NCBI GenBank assembly: GCA_014376435.1
Contig: JACMRL010000035.1
Location: 1-64,000, forward strand
Source of the DNA: Bdellovibrio sp.
GTDB lineage: Bacteria; Bdellovibrionota; Bdellovibrionia; Bdellovibrionales; Bdellovibrionaceae
Reading direction: 5' to 3'
DNA length: 64,000 bases
The notes under the pieces are model-generated. The model did not search any database. It saw only the letters and a program-made list of their open reading frames with translations, and was not told the origin of the DNA. Of the stretch, positions 1 to 9,587 are shown in pieces. A program made the translations under genes and the position numbers. Within the stretch, counting starts at the first letter, position 1; every line of letters starts with the position of its first letter.

Positions 1-3000
1 CGCGTAACGGCTTCGGTGAATTTAAATTCTGCAGATATTACGACGGCGCTTGGTTATACGCCCGGTTCGGGTGGAGGAACTGTTGGTTCAGTTACATCAG
101 CTGCGACTTCTGGAAATCCAATTACAGTTAGTGCATCGAGTACTTCACCATCGATCGATATTTCGCGCGCGACGGCATCAGTGAATGGATACTTAGCATC
201 GAGCGATTTTACGACGTTCAATAACAAAGTTTCTTCGCAATGGGTGACAAACGGCAGTGGTGATATTTCAAGATCGAGCGGTAACGTCGGTATTGGGACC
301 ACGGCTCCGGCTTACGCGCTTTCTGTCTCGGGAGACGTCAACGTAACTGGAAATTTTAAAGTCAATGGTGTTAACTTCACCGGTAGCTTCTGGAGTCTAA
401 GCGGAAACGCTGGAACAGCGGCGGGAACAAACTTCGTCGGCACAACCGATAACAATGATGTCGTACTTAAGCGAAATAATGTTCAAGCTGGTTTATTAAA
501 TGACGCACTATTGAATACATCTTGGGGAGTTAATGCACTTAATCCGGTAACGACGGGATGGAACAATACCGCGACTGGACATTCATCAATCAGATTAAAC
601 ACAAGTGGATCTAGAAATACAGCAAATGGAAATTATAGCCTTAATGTCAATACGACTGGGTCAGACAACACGGCAATCGGTTACGGAGCCATGATAGCAA
701 ATAATGGTGGAATATCTAACACAAGTTTGGGCGCCTCATCTCTTTACTCTAATATGAATGGCTCAATAAATGTGGCGATCGGAGCAAACTCGATGTCTTC
801 AAATACTAGCGGTGGTTTTAATACAGCAACTGGGTTTAGCGCACTTTACTCGAACTCGACGGGAGGGAACAATACCGCGACTGGACAGGCTGCCCTGGGC
901 GCATTGACGACCGGTTCAAATAATTCCGCACTGGGATATCAGGTCGGATTAACTAATCTTATATCCGGCAGTCATAACATTTTAATCGGAACCTCAGGTG
1001 CTGTTGATACACCCGCGGCTGCAACAAGTAATTTTCTAAATATAGGTAATACAATTTTTGCAACCGGAGTAGGTACGGGAACTTTGGCGGCACCAGCCGG
1101 AAACGTCGGTATTGGTACGACAACGCCAGCCTATAAAATGGATGTCATTGGCGACGTGAATGTCTCAGGGAATTTTAAAATAAATGGCGTTAACATTGCT
1201 TCAGGTACTGGTTCCGTAACAGGGGTTACGGCGGCCTCAACCGCGGGAAATCCAATCACGGTGAGCGCATCAAGCACTTCGCCTTCCGTTGACATTTCGC
1301 GCGCGACGGCATCGGTGAATGGATATTTAGCGTCGAGCGACTTCACAACATTCAATAATAAATTAAATGCAAATCAATCAGCTATTGAATCGGCACTTGG
1401 TTATGTGCCTGTAGCTTCAGGTTTAACCTCTAGTTATATATTTGTCGGTAACGCTTCTAACATAGCCGTTGGTGTTCAGCTTTCTGGTGATGCCACGGTT
1501 TCAAATACAGGCATATTATCTTTATCAAATACAGGCGTTGGTGCCGGTACTTTCTCTAAATTGACAGTTGATTTAAAAGGTCGTGTGACAGCATCTGGGG
1601 TTTTAAACTCAAGTGATATTACTACAGCACTAGGTTATACGCCAGGATCGGGCAGTGGAACGGTTGGTTCAGTTTCTTCAGCGGCAACTTCAGGAAACCC
1701 AATCACGGTAAGTGCTTCAAGTACTTCTCCCTCGATTGATATCTCGCGCGCGACAGCTTCAGTAAATGGATACTTAGCTTCTTCAGACTTTACTACATTC
1801 AGTAATAAATTAAATGCGAATCAAACAGCTATTGAAGCGGCACTTGGTTATGTGCCTGTAGCTTCAGGTTTAACCTCTAGTTATATATTTGTTGGTAACG
1901 CATCAAACATAGCCGTCGGTACTCAGCTTTCTGGCGATGCCACGGTGTCAAATACAGGTCTATTATCACTGGCCACTTTAGGTGTAGCTTCATCGGGAAC
2001 AAAAGTTTCTTTTGATACCAAAGGCCGCGTGACCGGTACCTCCGCCTTAGCGTCGGGCGATATTCCTGTTTTAGATACATCAAAAGTAATTACGGGAGTT
2101 TTTTCGACGGCCAGACTCGGAACAGGTTCTGCAGATACAACTAAATTTTTACGGGGTGATGGGTCTTGGCAAGCGGTTGGTGGTGGGACCGTTGGTTCAG
2201 TCACTTCAGCAGCAACTTCAGGAAATCCGATCACGGTCAGTGCATCGAGCACTTCGCCTTCGATTGATATCACAAAAGCGACAGCGTCGGTAAATGGATA
2301 CCTAGCTTCTTCAGATTTTACGATTTTCGCAGCTAAGCTTTCAAATTTTTCGACGTTGACGTCTGCTGATGTAACTACGGCATTATCTTTTATTCCTTTG
2401 CGCCCATCAAATAATTTAAGCGAAATAACGAATGCGGCGACGGCACGATCTAGTTTAGGACTGGGAACCTCTGCGGTATTAAGCGTTGCTTCATCAGGTG
2501 ATGCCGGAGTTATAGAAGTCGTTAAAGGTAGCGATTCACGTCTAACAAATTCGCGCGCGCCCTCGGGAACAGCTAGCGGTGATTTAACCGGAACATATCC
2601 GGATCCTGTTTTGAAAAACATTGTTGTCGCAGGCACAGGTTCAAAAATTACTTACGATGCAAAAGGTCGCGTCACCGCTTCAGTGAATTTAAACTCGGCG
2701 GATATTACAACGGCGCTTGGTTATACGCCTGGTACAGGTTCAAGTCAGTGGAATACAAGTGGCTCAGATATTTCGTACACTACGGGAAGTGTCGGTGTCG
2801 GAACTACAACGCCAGCAACTTCTTCACTATTAGATATTTCAAGCACGACAAAAGGTTTTTTGCCTCCGCGCATGACGGCAATACAAAGAACAGCGATTGC
2901 AACACCGGCGGCAGGTTTAATTGTTTACGATACGACAGATTCAAGTTTGTATATTTATAAAAACTCAGCTTGGGCAAAAATGTCGGACACGTCTGAAGTT

Positions 3001-5016
3001 AGCTTCAGAGCACGATTGACTGCAGACCAGGGCTTGGCGGCGGGTACGGTCACGCTGATCAACTGGGATACAAAAAATTTTGATATAGGAAATTCTTTTA
3101 ACCTAGCCACTGATCGTTTTAAACCCACCGTGGCCGGACGTTATTTTATTGTTCTTAATAATTATGCAGATGGTCTAACTGTGGCTTCAGATAGTTATCT
3201 TCAACATTATGTTTTTAAGAATGGTGTCAGTTCCAGTTTCAATTTTACACGCACAACATCAAGCAATTCTGTCGCAATCACTACTTATATGACCGAAATG
3301 AATGGAACAACCGATTACCTAGAATTCTTCGCGTATTGTTCAAATGCTTGTACACTGGCGGCGACAGCACCAATCGAAGGAAATTATGTACAAGGGTTTT
3401 TAATCGGCGGTGGTGGTGGCGGAATACCGGCATTGACTAACGGAAGTATTTTTGTGGGCAATTCTTCCAATGCGGCGGCGGCGGTAACTCTGTCCGGTGA
3501 TGCGACAATTTCTAATTTAGGAATAATTACTTTTAATAATTCAAGCACGGCTCGTTCGAATTTAGGTTTAGGCACATCTGCAGCGCTCAACGTACCTGCG
3601 GCCGGCGACGCCGGTGTAAGTGAAGTTGTTAAAGGTAGCGATTCACGCTTAACAAATTCGCGTGCACCAGCAGGAACAGCCAGCGGAGATTTAACCGGTA
3701 CATACCCATCGCCCGTGTTAGCAAATATCGTAACCGCGGGAACTGGTACAAAGATCACTTTCGATGCTAAAGGTCGCGTGACGGCCAGTACAAATATCAA
3801 TTCGAACGATGTGACAACTGCTTTGGGCTATACTCCTGCAATCAGCGGCAGCGGGGTTCTTTCGGCTCTTTCAGACGTCAGCGTTGGATCAGTTTCGACC
3901 GGCCAAGTTTTAGGGTGGAACGGAACTAGCTGGGTTCCATATCAGGTTCAAATCGCTGATATGGCAATCGCACAAAATGTTGGAACACTGATTGGTGATA
4001 TGATCTCGGGAGGCGGTTTGGCCGCGGCATTCGATGGAAATACAAATCAAGATTACCTCACCGGTGCCAGCACATCTGTCGCGGGCGGCCTCGGCGCGGT
4101 TGGTAAAGATTGGGGAAGTGGTGTAGCCAAACGCGTGACGAAACTTTTAGCCTCGGGCAGTACAGACTATGGTTTCAGTGCAGGTAGTGGTAACGTGACT
4201 TTGACCTTGCAGGGTTCAAGCAACGGAAGTTCTTGGACAACGCTTTATTCTTCGACTTTTGGAAATTTCGTAGGAACGAAAACTGTTACAAGTTCTGACG
4301 GAATTAACGTATCGACAGCGTATCGTTACCATCGGGTAACTATACAGGACGTTTCCGGAACAGGATACTATCCAAAATTCAGCGAGATTCAACTGTTTGA
4401 GCCAGGTGGAGTATCCGCAGAAGCATTATGGAGTGGAAGCGGTGGTAATACCTACAGAGCTTCTGGCAGCGTCGGCATAGGCACGACAACACCATCCAGC
4501 AAGCTAACCGTCACTGGAACAATCGAATCGACCGCGGGCGGAGTCAAATTTCCGGATGGCACGACGCAAACTTCGGCGGCTACTTCGGGGTTGGCGGCTT
4601 ATGGCATGGCTTACACGGATTCAAGTGCGGTAATTTCCGCGGCACCGACTTGGGGTGCAGTTACGATGGTCACGGGTGATGTAGGGCTTAATAATGTCAG
4701 CCACAGCACGGTAACTAATCCGCAAAGGATGACAGTTTCGGTTTCTGGAACATACATGATTACTTACAAAATGAATTGGAATAATGGGACTGGCTCGGCT
4801 ATGACGACCTACACGAAGATGACTCTGAACGGATCAACGATGATCGCGGGTAGTTATGCGCAAGTCAGTTTATCAACGGGGTTTGTAGGTACAAATACGA
4901 GTAGTACGATTGTTAACTTAGTAGCAAATGATTACGTCCAATTAGAGGCTCAACAAAATTTTGGTTCGCCAAGTTACAGTTCGGCGAATTTGATGATTCA
5001 AAGACTGGGCCCTTAA
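1..5016 (+). CDS. Giant repeat-rich fibre/adhesin-like surface protein, 5' end outside window
   Basis: The frame is open at base 1, so the gene starts upstream; about 1671 residues are visible, ending at TAA 5014-5016. The protein is a mosaic. Seven ALGYTP-type motifs (ALGYTP, ALGYVP, ALSFIP), common in phage tail fibres, punctuate Ser/Thr/Ala/Gly-rich repeats. Near bases 565-960 about eight NTAxGxxAL-like units resemble the YadA-type head beta-roll. A C1q/TNF-like jelly roll is likely at about bases 2990-3410, a discoidin (F5/8 type C)-like domain at about 3950-4410, and a second C1q-like domain ends the protein. Phrases such as VGIGTTTP are typical of tail-fibre-domain proteins of predatory and gliding bacteria. 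The architecture suggests an exported fibrous surface protein; ligand and export route are unknown. No phage structural neighbours are visible. Confidence 0.8.
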   Translation, partial: RVTASVNLNSADITTALGYTPGSGGGTVGSVTSAATSGNPITVSASSTSPSIDISRATASVNGYLASSDFTTFNNKVSSQWVTNGSGDISRSSGNVGIGTTAPAYALSVSGDVNVTGNFKVNGVNFTGSFWSLSGNAGTAAGTNFVGTTDNNDVVLKRNNVQAGLLNDALLNTSWGVNALNPVTTGWNNTATGHSSIRLNTSGSRNTANGNYSLNVNTTGSDNTAIGYGAMIANNGGISNTSLGASSLYSNMNGSINVAIGANSMSSNTSGGFNTATGFSALYSNSTGGNNTATGQAALGALTTGSNNSALGYQVGLTNLISGSHNILIGTSGAVDTPAAATSNFLNIGNTIFATGVGTGTLAAPAGNVGIGTTTPAYKMDVIGDVNVSGNFKINGVNIASGTGSVTGVTAASTAGNPITVSASSTSPSVDISRATASVNGYLASSDFTTFNNKLNANQSAIESALGYVPVASGLTSSYIFVGNASNIAVGVQLSGDATVSNTGILSLSNTGVGAGTFSKLTVDLKGRVTASGVLNSSDITTALGYTPGSGSGTVGSVSSAATSGNPITVSASSTSPSIDISRATASVNGYLASSDFTTFSNKLNANQTAIEAALGYVPVASGLTSSYIFVGNASNIAVGTQLSGDATVSNTGLLSLATLGVASSGTKVSFDTKGRVTGTSALASGDIPVLDTSKVITGVFSTARLGTGSADTTKFLRGDGSWQAVGGGTVGSVTSAATSGNPITVSASSTSPSIDITKATASVNGYLASSDFTIFAAKLSNFSTLTSADVTTALSFIPLRPSNNLSEITNAATARSSLGLGTSAVLSVASSGDAGVIEVVKGSDSRLTNSRAPSGTASGDLTGTYPDPVLKNIVVAGTGSKITYDAKGRVTASVNLNSADITTALGYTPGTGSSQWNTSGSDISYTTGSVGVGTTTPATSSLLDISSTTKGFLPPRMTAIQRTAIATPAAGLIVYDTTDSSLYIYKNSAWAKMSDTSEVSFRARLTADQGLAAGTVTLINWDTKNFDIGNSFNLATDRFKPTVAGRYFIVLNNYADGLTVASDSYLQHYVFKNGVSSSFNFTRTTSSNSVAITTYMTEMNGTTDYLEFFAYCSNACTLAATAPIEGNYVQGFLIGGGGGGIPALTNGSIFVGNSSNAAAAVTLSGDATISNLGIITFNNSSTARSNLGLGTSAALNVPAAGDAGVSEVVKGSDSRLTNSRAPAGTASGDLTGTYPSPVLANIVTAGTGTKITFDAKGRVTASTNINSNDVTTALGYTPAISGSGVLSALSDVSVGSVSTGQVLGWNGTSWVPYQVQIADMAIAQNVGTLIGDMISGGGLAAAFDGNTNQDYLTGASTSVAGGLGAVGKDWGSGVAKRVTKLLASGSTDYGFSAGSGNVTLTLQGSSNGSSWTTLYSSTFGNFVGTKTVTSSDGINVSTAYRYHRVTIQDVSGTGYYPKFSEIQLFEPGGVSAEALWSGSGGNTYRASGSVGIGTTTPSSKLTVTGTIESTAGGVKFPDGTTQTSAATSGLAAYGMAYTDSSAVISAAPTWGAVTMVTGDVGLNNVSHSTVTNPQRMTVSVSGTYMITYKMNWNNGTGSAMTTYTKMTLNGSTMIAGSYAQVSLSTGFVGTNTSSTIVNLVANDYVQLEAQQNFGSPSYSSANLMIQRLGP
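82..2337 (+). repeat. Four copies of a ~147-bp coding module in the fibre gene
   Basis: A module translating as GSVTSAATSGNPITVSASST followed by a conserved ~28-residue tail (motif ATASVNGYLASSDF) occurs at about 82-228, 1216-1362, 1663-1809 and 2191-2337. The protein sequence is almost unchanged, while codons drift moderately between copies. Copies 2 and 3 are each followed by a second shared module (LNANQ..ALGYVP..SGDATVSNTG) at about 1363-1530 and 1810-1977. This indicates duplication of a two-module block. Confidence 0.85.
2440..3840 (+). repeat. Long duplicated module pair in the fibre gene
   Basis: Bases about 2440-2733 and 3547-3840 encode two closely similar ~98-residue blocks: a RSSLGLGTSA start, then GDAGV.EVVKGSDSRLTNSR, then GTASGDLTGTYP, and finally KGRVTAS leading into an ALGYTP motif. 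The intervening ~800 bp contains the first C1q-like domain, so the duplication flanks a distinct domain. Confidence 0.8.
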
Positions 5017-5356
5017 AACGGCTCAACCGAAAGTAAGTGCTTTAAAAAAGTATTCCGAAAATCTTGATCCTTTCAACAGCATTCAACTTAGCTAAAAATT
5101 TCGTGAATATTTTTTTCCAGTAAATAGTTTCACTTTCAAGGCTGAAACATTTTTTTAATGAAAGTTAATTTGCCAACTCCGAGAGCGCCAAAAGAAAAAT
5201 CGATTTGCTATGATTGGGTCTACTAAATGCAATCCCATATGACATCATATTACGAATAAAATGCACCGTGGTTAATTTAATACCTCTGCGGCCGATATCA
5301 TTATTTAATTATATCCCTTCCCATTTACCAATGATTCTGGCAAATATCTACAAAGA
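5017..5356. other. 340-bp intergenic region between fibre gene and kamA
   Basis: No open frame of note was found. It holds one terminator-like hairpin near its start (entered separately) and otherwise A+T-rich sequence with no convincing promoter. GCCGATAT at 5291-5298 resembles the -10 box of sigma-28 promoters, but no good -35 box sits upstream. Confidence 0.5.
5127..5156 (+). terminator. Candidate intrinsic terminator after fibre gene
   Basis: GTTTCA (5127-5132) and TGAAAC (5143-5148) form a 6-bp stem with a 10-nt loop, followed by AT and six Ts. The stem is short and A+T-rich, so this is only a moderate candidate; it lies 110 bp beyond the fibre gene stop. Confidence 0.4.
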
Positions 5357-6553
5357 ATGAAACTGAAGTTTGAAAATGCCCCACGACCTAGCAACGTGAC
5401 CCAAGACCAATGGCAAGATTGGGCTTGGCAACTGCGCTCATCGTTAAAATCTCACGCAGATTACGCGGCTTTTTTTGATCTGCACCAAAGTGAAAAAAAT
5501 GCGTTCGAAAAAGGTCAGCAACTTTTTAATGTTCGCTCAACTCCGTATTACGCAAGTTTAGCTTCGCGCACGAATCATCTTGATCCCATCCGCCGTATTT
5601 TAACTCCGCATGAAAAAGAACTTTATGATCCAAAGCAAGCGCAGTTAGATCCCTTAGGAGAAAGAAAAAATTCAAATAATCCGGTACCCAGAATTATTCA
5701 CCGTTATTCCGACCGGGTCTTATTTTTAATTACCGATATTTGCAGCGTGTATTGCCGCTACTGTACCAGAAAACATTTCACCGGGGCTGATCAGGCTTTT
5801 ATAAAAAAAAGCGAATACGAACAGGCCTTGGATTATATTAAAAAAACAAAAGGTCTGCGTGAAGTTATTTTATCTGGTGGAGATCCGCTAACGATCTCTG
5901 ATGGCCAGCTTGAGCGTGTATTGACGGATTTAAGAAAAATTGAGCACGTTGAAATCATCCGCATTGGTACACGTATGCCAGTGGTGGCCCCGATGCGCAT
6001 CACGCAAAACTTAGTTGAAATAATCCGTCGGTCAAAACCTGTTTTTTTAATGACCCACTTCAATCATCCCCGTGAATTAACGGCCGAGGCCGCTGAAGCG
6101 ATCGAAAGATTAGTCGATCACGGAATTCCGGTCATGAATCAAATGGTGTTATTAAATGGAGTGAATAATCACGCTGCAATTGTTCAGGCATTATCGCGTC
6201 GTTTGCTTTATTTGCGGGCAAAACCTTACTATATGTTTCAATGCGACCCATCGATTGGAACTGACTACTTAAGAACGACGGTTGAAAATTCACTACAAAT
6301 ACAAAAAGAGCTATGGGGACACCTTTCTGGATTGGCGATGCCGCAATTATCTGTTGATATTCCGGACGGTGGGGGTAAAACCTATTACGTTCCAAATTTT
6401 GAAAAATCGGTCTCGTTAGAAAAACGAGAGTATGTCGGTTGGGATGGGGTGCATGCAGAATACATTAACCCCGAGCCTACCGAAATCGTGCAGCCAATGG
6501 ATTATGAAATGTATTTAGCTGAGTGGAATGAAATCCGTCAGTCAAAAAATTAA
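5357..6553 (+). CDS. kamA: Lysine 2,3-aminomutase (KamA family radical SAM/PLP enzyme)
   Basis: This 398-residue enzyme would interconvert L-lysine and beta-lysine using a 4Fe-4S cluster, S-adenosylmethionine and PLP. The cluster motif CxxxCxxC is Cys129, Cys133, Cys136. The SAM-binding GGDPL follows, and the PLP lysine is Lys341 in DIPDGGGK. Asp297 (CDPS) and Asp334 match the two aspartates that bind the lysine substrate in Clostridium subterminale aminomutase (Asp293, Asp330, PLP Lys337, cluster Cys125/129/132); every position is offset by exactly four. This favours a true lysine enzyme over glutamate 2,3-aminomutase. It may instead supply beta-lysine for EF-P modification, since an EpmA homologue starts at 63284. 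The ribosome site is weak (AAAGA before the ATG). Confidence 0.9.
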   Translation: MKLKFENAPRPSNVTQDQWQDWAWQLRSSLKSHADYAAFFDLHQSEKNAFEKGQQLFNVRSTPYYASLASRTNHLDPIRRILTPHEKELYDPKQAQLDPLGERKNSNNPVPRIIHRYSDRVLFLITDICSVYCRYCTRKHFTGADQAFIKKSEYEQALDYIKKTKGLREVILSGGDPLTISDGQLERVLTDLRKIEHVEIIRIGTRMPVVAPMRITQNLVEIIRRSKPVFLMTHFNHPRELTAEAAEAIERLVDHGIPVMNQMVLLNGVNNHAAIVQALSRRLLYLRAKPYYMFQCDPSIGTDYLRTTVENSLQIQKELWGHLSGLAMPQLSVDIPDGGGKTYYVPNFEKSVSLEKREYVGWDGVHAEYINPEPTEIVQPMDYEMYLAEWNEIRQSKN

Positions 6554-6570
6554 AAAACGGGAGAAAAAAA

Positions 6571-7161
6571 ATGAAACAAACAAGCCTAGCAATTTTAGTA
6601 GCTGCCACATTAACGGTAGCTTTATCAACAACGGCATTTGCGCAAACACGTAAATCACAAAAGATGACGGTACAAACAACCACGGCCACAACTTATGCGC
6701 CTTCTTACTATGCAAATAATGAAGTCACTGCATTGTTAGGTATGACCGCGGGCGCTCTAAATTTAGGTGCTGATTACGCTCGTATGAACGGTAACTGGGG
6801 CGGCGGCGGATATTTCTTTTTGCAATTATCCAAAGATAAAAATGGCGTGCCAGCGATTTCACAAATTATGTCTTTTGGTGGACTATTAAAAGTTAATCTA
6901 GTTGATGCAAATAACGTTCGCGTATTTATTGCACCGGGTGCGGGTATCACCATGGTTAAAGATGGTTCAAATAATGGTACTTCTAAATCAGATGAAACCG
7001 TCATCGGTCCAATCTGGAAAATGGGAGTTACATACAAAACAGATGCTAACTTTAATATCGGTCTAGAGACATTAGCTTTCGGAAATTTCTTTAACGATAA
7101 CTTAAATAACTACGCCGGCCCTTCACAGTATTACTCGGTAGCGATGGGTTTTGCGTTTTAA
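6571..7161 (+). CDS. Small secreted outer-membrane beta-barrel-like protein
   Basis: 196 residues with a clear Sec signal peptide (MKQTSLAIL... ending TAFAQ, cleavage near residue 24-25). The mature part alternates aromatic and polar residues with Gly-rich turns and ends in GFAF; a terminal Phe is typical of BamA-inserted barrels. Such size and pattern fit an 8-stranded barrel, but no family was recognised. A strong ribosome site (GGGAG) precedes the ATG, 17 bp after kamA, and a strong terminator follows. Co-transcription with kamA is possible; the function is unknown. Confidence 0.7.
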   Translation: MKQTSLAILVAATLTVALSTTAFAQTRKSQKMTVQTTTATTYAPSYYANNEVTALLGMTAGALNLGADYARMNGNWGGGGYFFLQLSKDKNGVPAISQIMSFGGLLKVNLVDANNVRVFIAPGAGITMVKDGSNNGTSKSDETVIGPIWKMGVTYKTDANFNIGLETLAFGNFFNDNLNNYAGPSQYYSVAMGFAF

Positions 7162-7184
7162 ATCATTCGTAAAATATTGATCTT

Positions 7185-7212
7185 AAAAACCAGCTTCATC
7201 GCTGGTTTTTTT
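7185..7212. terminator. Bidirectional intrinsic terminator between convergent genes
   Basis: AAAAACCAGC, a 6-nt loop TTCATC, and GCTGGTTTTTTT form a perfect stem with A and T tracts on both sides. It can end the plus-strand barrel gene (stop at 7161) and the minus-strand helicase gene (stop at 7224). Confidence 0.9.
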
Positions 7213-7223
7213 ATTTGTAGCAA

Positions 7224-9500
7224 TTAGATTTTTTCTAAGCGTGCGTATTTAGCGACAAATTTCTTAATCGTATTATCTTGAAATAAAACACTAATTTTTA
7301 AATGATCGCCGTCCCCTTCGGTCGCAAATATGGAGCCGGGTCCGAATGTGGGGTGACGTACGCGCTGACCTTTTTCATAGCCACTTGATTTAGTAACCTG
7401 AAAAACCGATTCGTCTTGCGAGTAATCGTCAGAATAACTGGTTTGGGCAAAATCATCGTCATTAGCTTCTTTACCGTAACTACTTGAGCCAAAACGTCCA
7501 CCCGTGGCAAAGCGGGGAGTATTACCTGAAAATACGGCCGAAGAAAACTCAGTCAGTTCTTTCGGTATTTCTTTTAAAAAACGTGAAGGTGGATTCATCT
7601 GCTCTTGGCCCCACACGCGGCGGATTTTTGTATGAGTCATCCATAATTTTTCACGGGCGCGGGTCATGCCTACGTAAGCTAATCTGCGCTCTTCTTCGAT
7701 ATCATCCGGATTTTCTTCATCACCACGTCTTGAAGGAAATAAATTTTCTTCGCAGCCGACAATAAAAACATAGGGGTATTCTAAACCTTTAGAAATATGC
7801 ATCGTCATCATGGTGACCGAGTTTGCTGTTCCATCAACCTGATCTTGATCAGAGGCTAAAGTCATTTCTTCTAAATAATTTGATAAAGTCGCTTCTTCAC
7901 CGCGTTCGTGTTCGAACTGCGCCATCGCATTATCTAACTCTTCTAAGTTTTCGATGCGGGCTTCGGCCTCAGGCGTATCTTCTTTTTTTAAGTTTTGTAC
8001 GTATTCTGTTTTTTCTAAAACGATTGAATAAAATTGTGAAAGGCTAAAAGCTTTTTGCTGCGTGATTAAATCTTCAATTAAGTCGCTGAAGCGTCTTAAT
8101 TTAGAAGTGGTTCCCGCATTAAAAGTTTTTTCGTTGATTACGATTTGAAGTGTTTCAAATAATGAAAGTCTTAACTCATTCGCTTTTTGCTCAATCGTTT
8201 CTACGGTGGTTTTACCTAAACCGCGGGCCGGTACGTTGATAATTCTTTTTAAAGCAATATCATCGCGAAAATTCATGGATAAGCGTAAGTACGCTAGTAC
8301 GTCTTTAATTTCAGCGCGTTCGTAGAAGCGTATGCCGCCGATCAGACGGTACGGCAGGGCTAATGCACGCAACTGTTCTTCCAGTACGCGTGATTGTGCA
8401 TTCGTACGATAGAAAATTGCGTAGTCGTTTAAATTACCACTGCCCGAATCAAGCATGCCTTGAATTGTTTTTGCGACGTAGCGGGCTTCATCGTATTCAT
8501 TACGTTCTTCGCGTACCTGAATCAGCGCCCCTTGAGGATTGCTGGTGAATAAAGTTTTTTCTTTTCGCTGCGTATTATTCGCGATTACTTTTGTAGCCGC
8601 CGTTACGATATTAGAACTTGAGCGGTAATTTTCTTCTAATTTTACAATAACTGCTTCGGGAAAATCTTTTTCAAAATCTAAAATGTTCGAGATATCGGCC
8701 CCGCGCCATGAATAAATCGATTGGTCTTCGTCACCCACTACGCAAAGATTGCGGTGCGCTTTAGAAAGCTGTTGCACTAATAAATACTGAATATGATTTG
8801 TATCTTGATACTCATCCACCATGATGTAGCGAAATTTATTTTGATATTGCTCTAATAAGGCCGGGTACATGCGGAAAAGTTCGTACGTTTTTACTAGTAA
8901 ATCATCGAAGTCTAAAGCATTCGCGCGCTTCATTTCTTCTTCGTAGCGCGTGTAAACTTCTAACGACTTAGGATCCATGGTGAACATGGTTGATTTACTG
9001 TTGGCCGTCAAAGCCTCGGGCAGCAAGCCTTTCATTTTAGCTCCGCCAATGCGGGATTGAAAATTTTTTGCTGGAAACATTTTATCGTTAATATTTAACG
9101 CACCCATCACCCGTTTCACCATCGCCAGCTGATCGCCGGAATCGTAAATGGTGAATGGTTTTTTATAATCTAGTAAGTCGATATGTTTTCGTAAAATGCG
9201 CACGCAGAACGAGTGGAAGGTGCTCACCCACATATCACGCGTTACGGAAACTCCCAAATCACTTAGTAGTTTGTAGATTCTGTGTTCCATTTCTTTCGCG
9301 GCTTTATTGGTGAAAGTAACGCAAAGAATTTCATCGGTTGAAGCTGCACCCGAAGCCACGATATTGGCCATTCGATGAGTCAGTACACGTGTCTTTCCCG
9401 AGCCCGCTCCGGCAAGAATTAATACAGGGCCGTCTAAAGTTTCGACGGCTTTCTTCTGGGGCGGGTTTAATTGGTGTGTAATGGTTTCATGAGAATTCAT
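7224..9500 (-). CDS. pcrA: ATP-dependent DNA helicase PcrA/UvrD
   Basis: A 758-residue superfamily 1A helicase acting in nucleotide excision/mismatch repair and removal of RecA or stalled complexes. Visible motifs: Q motif and Walker A AGAGSGKT at residues 30-37, motif II DEYQDTN, motif III QSIYSWRGAD, motif V region HISKGLEYPYVF, and motif VI VGMTRARE. The C-terminal ~60 residues (GQRVRHPTFGPGSI... to the end) form the Tudor-like RNA-polymerase-interacting domain of PcrA/UvrD. Length is normal for PcrA. There is no strong ribosome site before the ATG, and the upstream gene is divergent. Confidence 0.95.
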   Translation of the reverse strand: MNSHETITHQLNPPQKKAVETLDGPVLILAGAGSGKTRVLTHRMANIVASGAASTDEILCVTFTNKAAKEMEHRIYKLLSDLGVSVTRDMWVSTFHSFCVRILRKHIDLLDYKKPFTIYDSGDQLAMVKRVMGALNINDKMFPAKNFQSRIGGAKMKGLLPEALTANSKSTMFTMDPKSLEVYTRYEEEMKRANALDFDDLLVKTYELFRMYPALLEQYQNKFRYIMVDEYQDTNHIQYLLVQQLSKAHRNLCVVGDEDQSIYSWRGADISNILDFEKDFPEAVIVKLEENYRSSSNIVTAATKVIANNTQRKEKTLFTSNPQGALIQVREERNEYDEARYVAKTIQGMLDSGSGNLNDYAIFYRTNAQSRVLEEQLRALALPYRLIGGIRFYERAEIKDVLAYLRLSMNFRDDIALKRIINVPARGLGKTTVETIEQKANELRLSLFETLQIVINEKTFNAGTTSKLRRFSDLIEDLITQQKAFSLSQFYSIVLEKTEYVQNLKKEDTPEAEARIENLEELDNAMAQFEHERGEEATLSNYLEEMTLASDQDQVDGTANSVTMMTMHISKGLEYPYVFIVGCEENLFPSRRGDEENPDDIEEERRLAYVGMTRAREKLWMTHTKIRRVWGQEQMNPPSRFLKEIPKELTEFSSAVFSGNTPRFATGGRFGSSSYGKEANDDDFAQTSYSDDYSQDESVFQVTKSSGYEKGQRVRHPTFGPGSIFATEGDGDHLKISVLFQDNTIKKFVAKYARLEKI

Positions 9501-9587
9501 TTAGCCCACATAAATACCCATAAAAATTGAGATTTTCGATGAAATAGTCTATTTTTGACGCAGTCCATTATAGCACTCGGGGGAGTC

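Noticed and set aside
82-2337. CRISPR-like array in the repeated region
   Set aside because: Repeats are ~147 bp, translate in frame and lack uniform short spacers.
54-2636. Long minus-strand open frames opposite the fibre repeats
   Set aside because: They are shadows of the repeated coding modules, with no ribosome sites and sequence that mirrors the plus-strand repeats.
1-5016. Prophage remnant suggested by tail-fibre motifs
   Set aside because: No other phage gene, integrase or attachment site is visible, and similar motifs occur in bacterial surface fibres.
5291-5298. Sigma-28-like -10 box GCCGATAT before kamA
   Set aside because: The expected -35 TAAA element at the right distance is only TTAATTTA, and kamA is not a flagellar gene.
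9555-9587. TTG start giving a longer metalloprotease-like lipoprotein
   Set aside because: It would add 11 residues before a good lipoprotein signal; ATG 9588 has the ribosome site.
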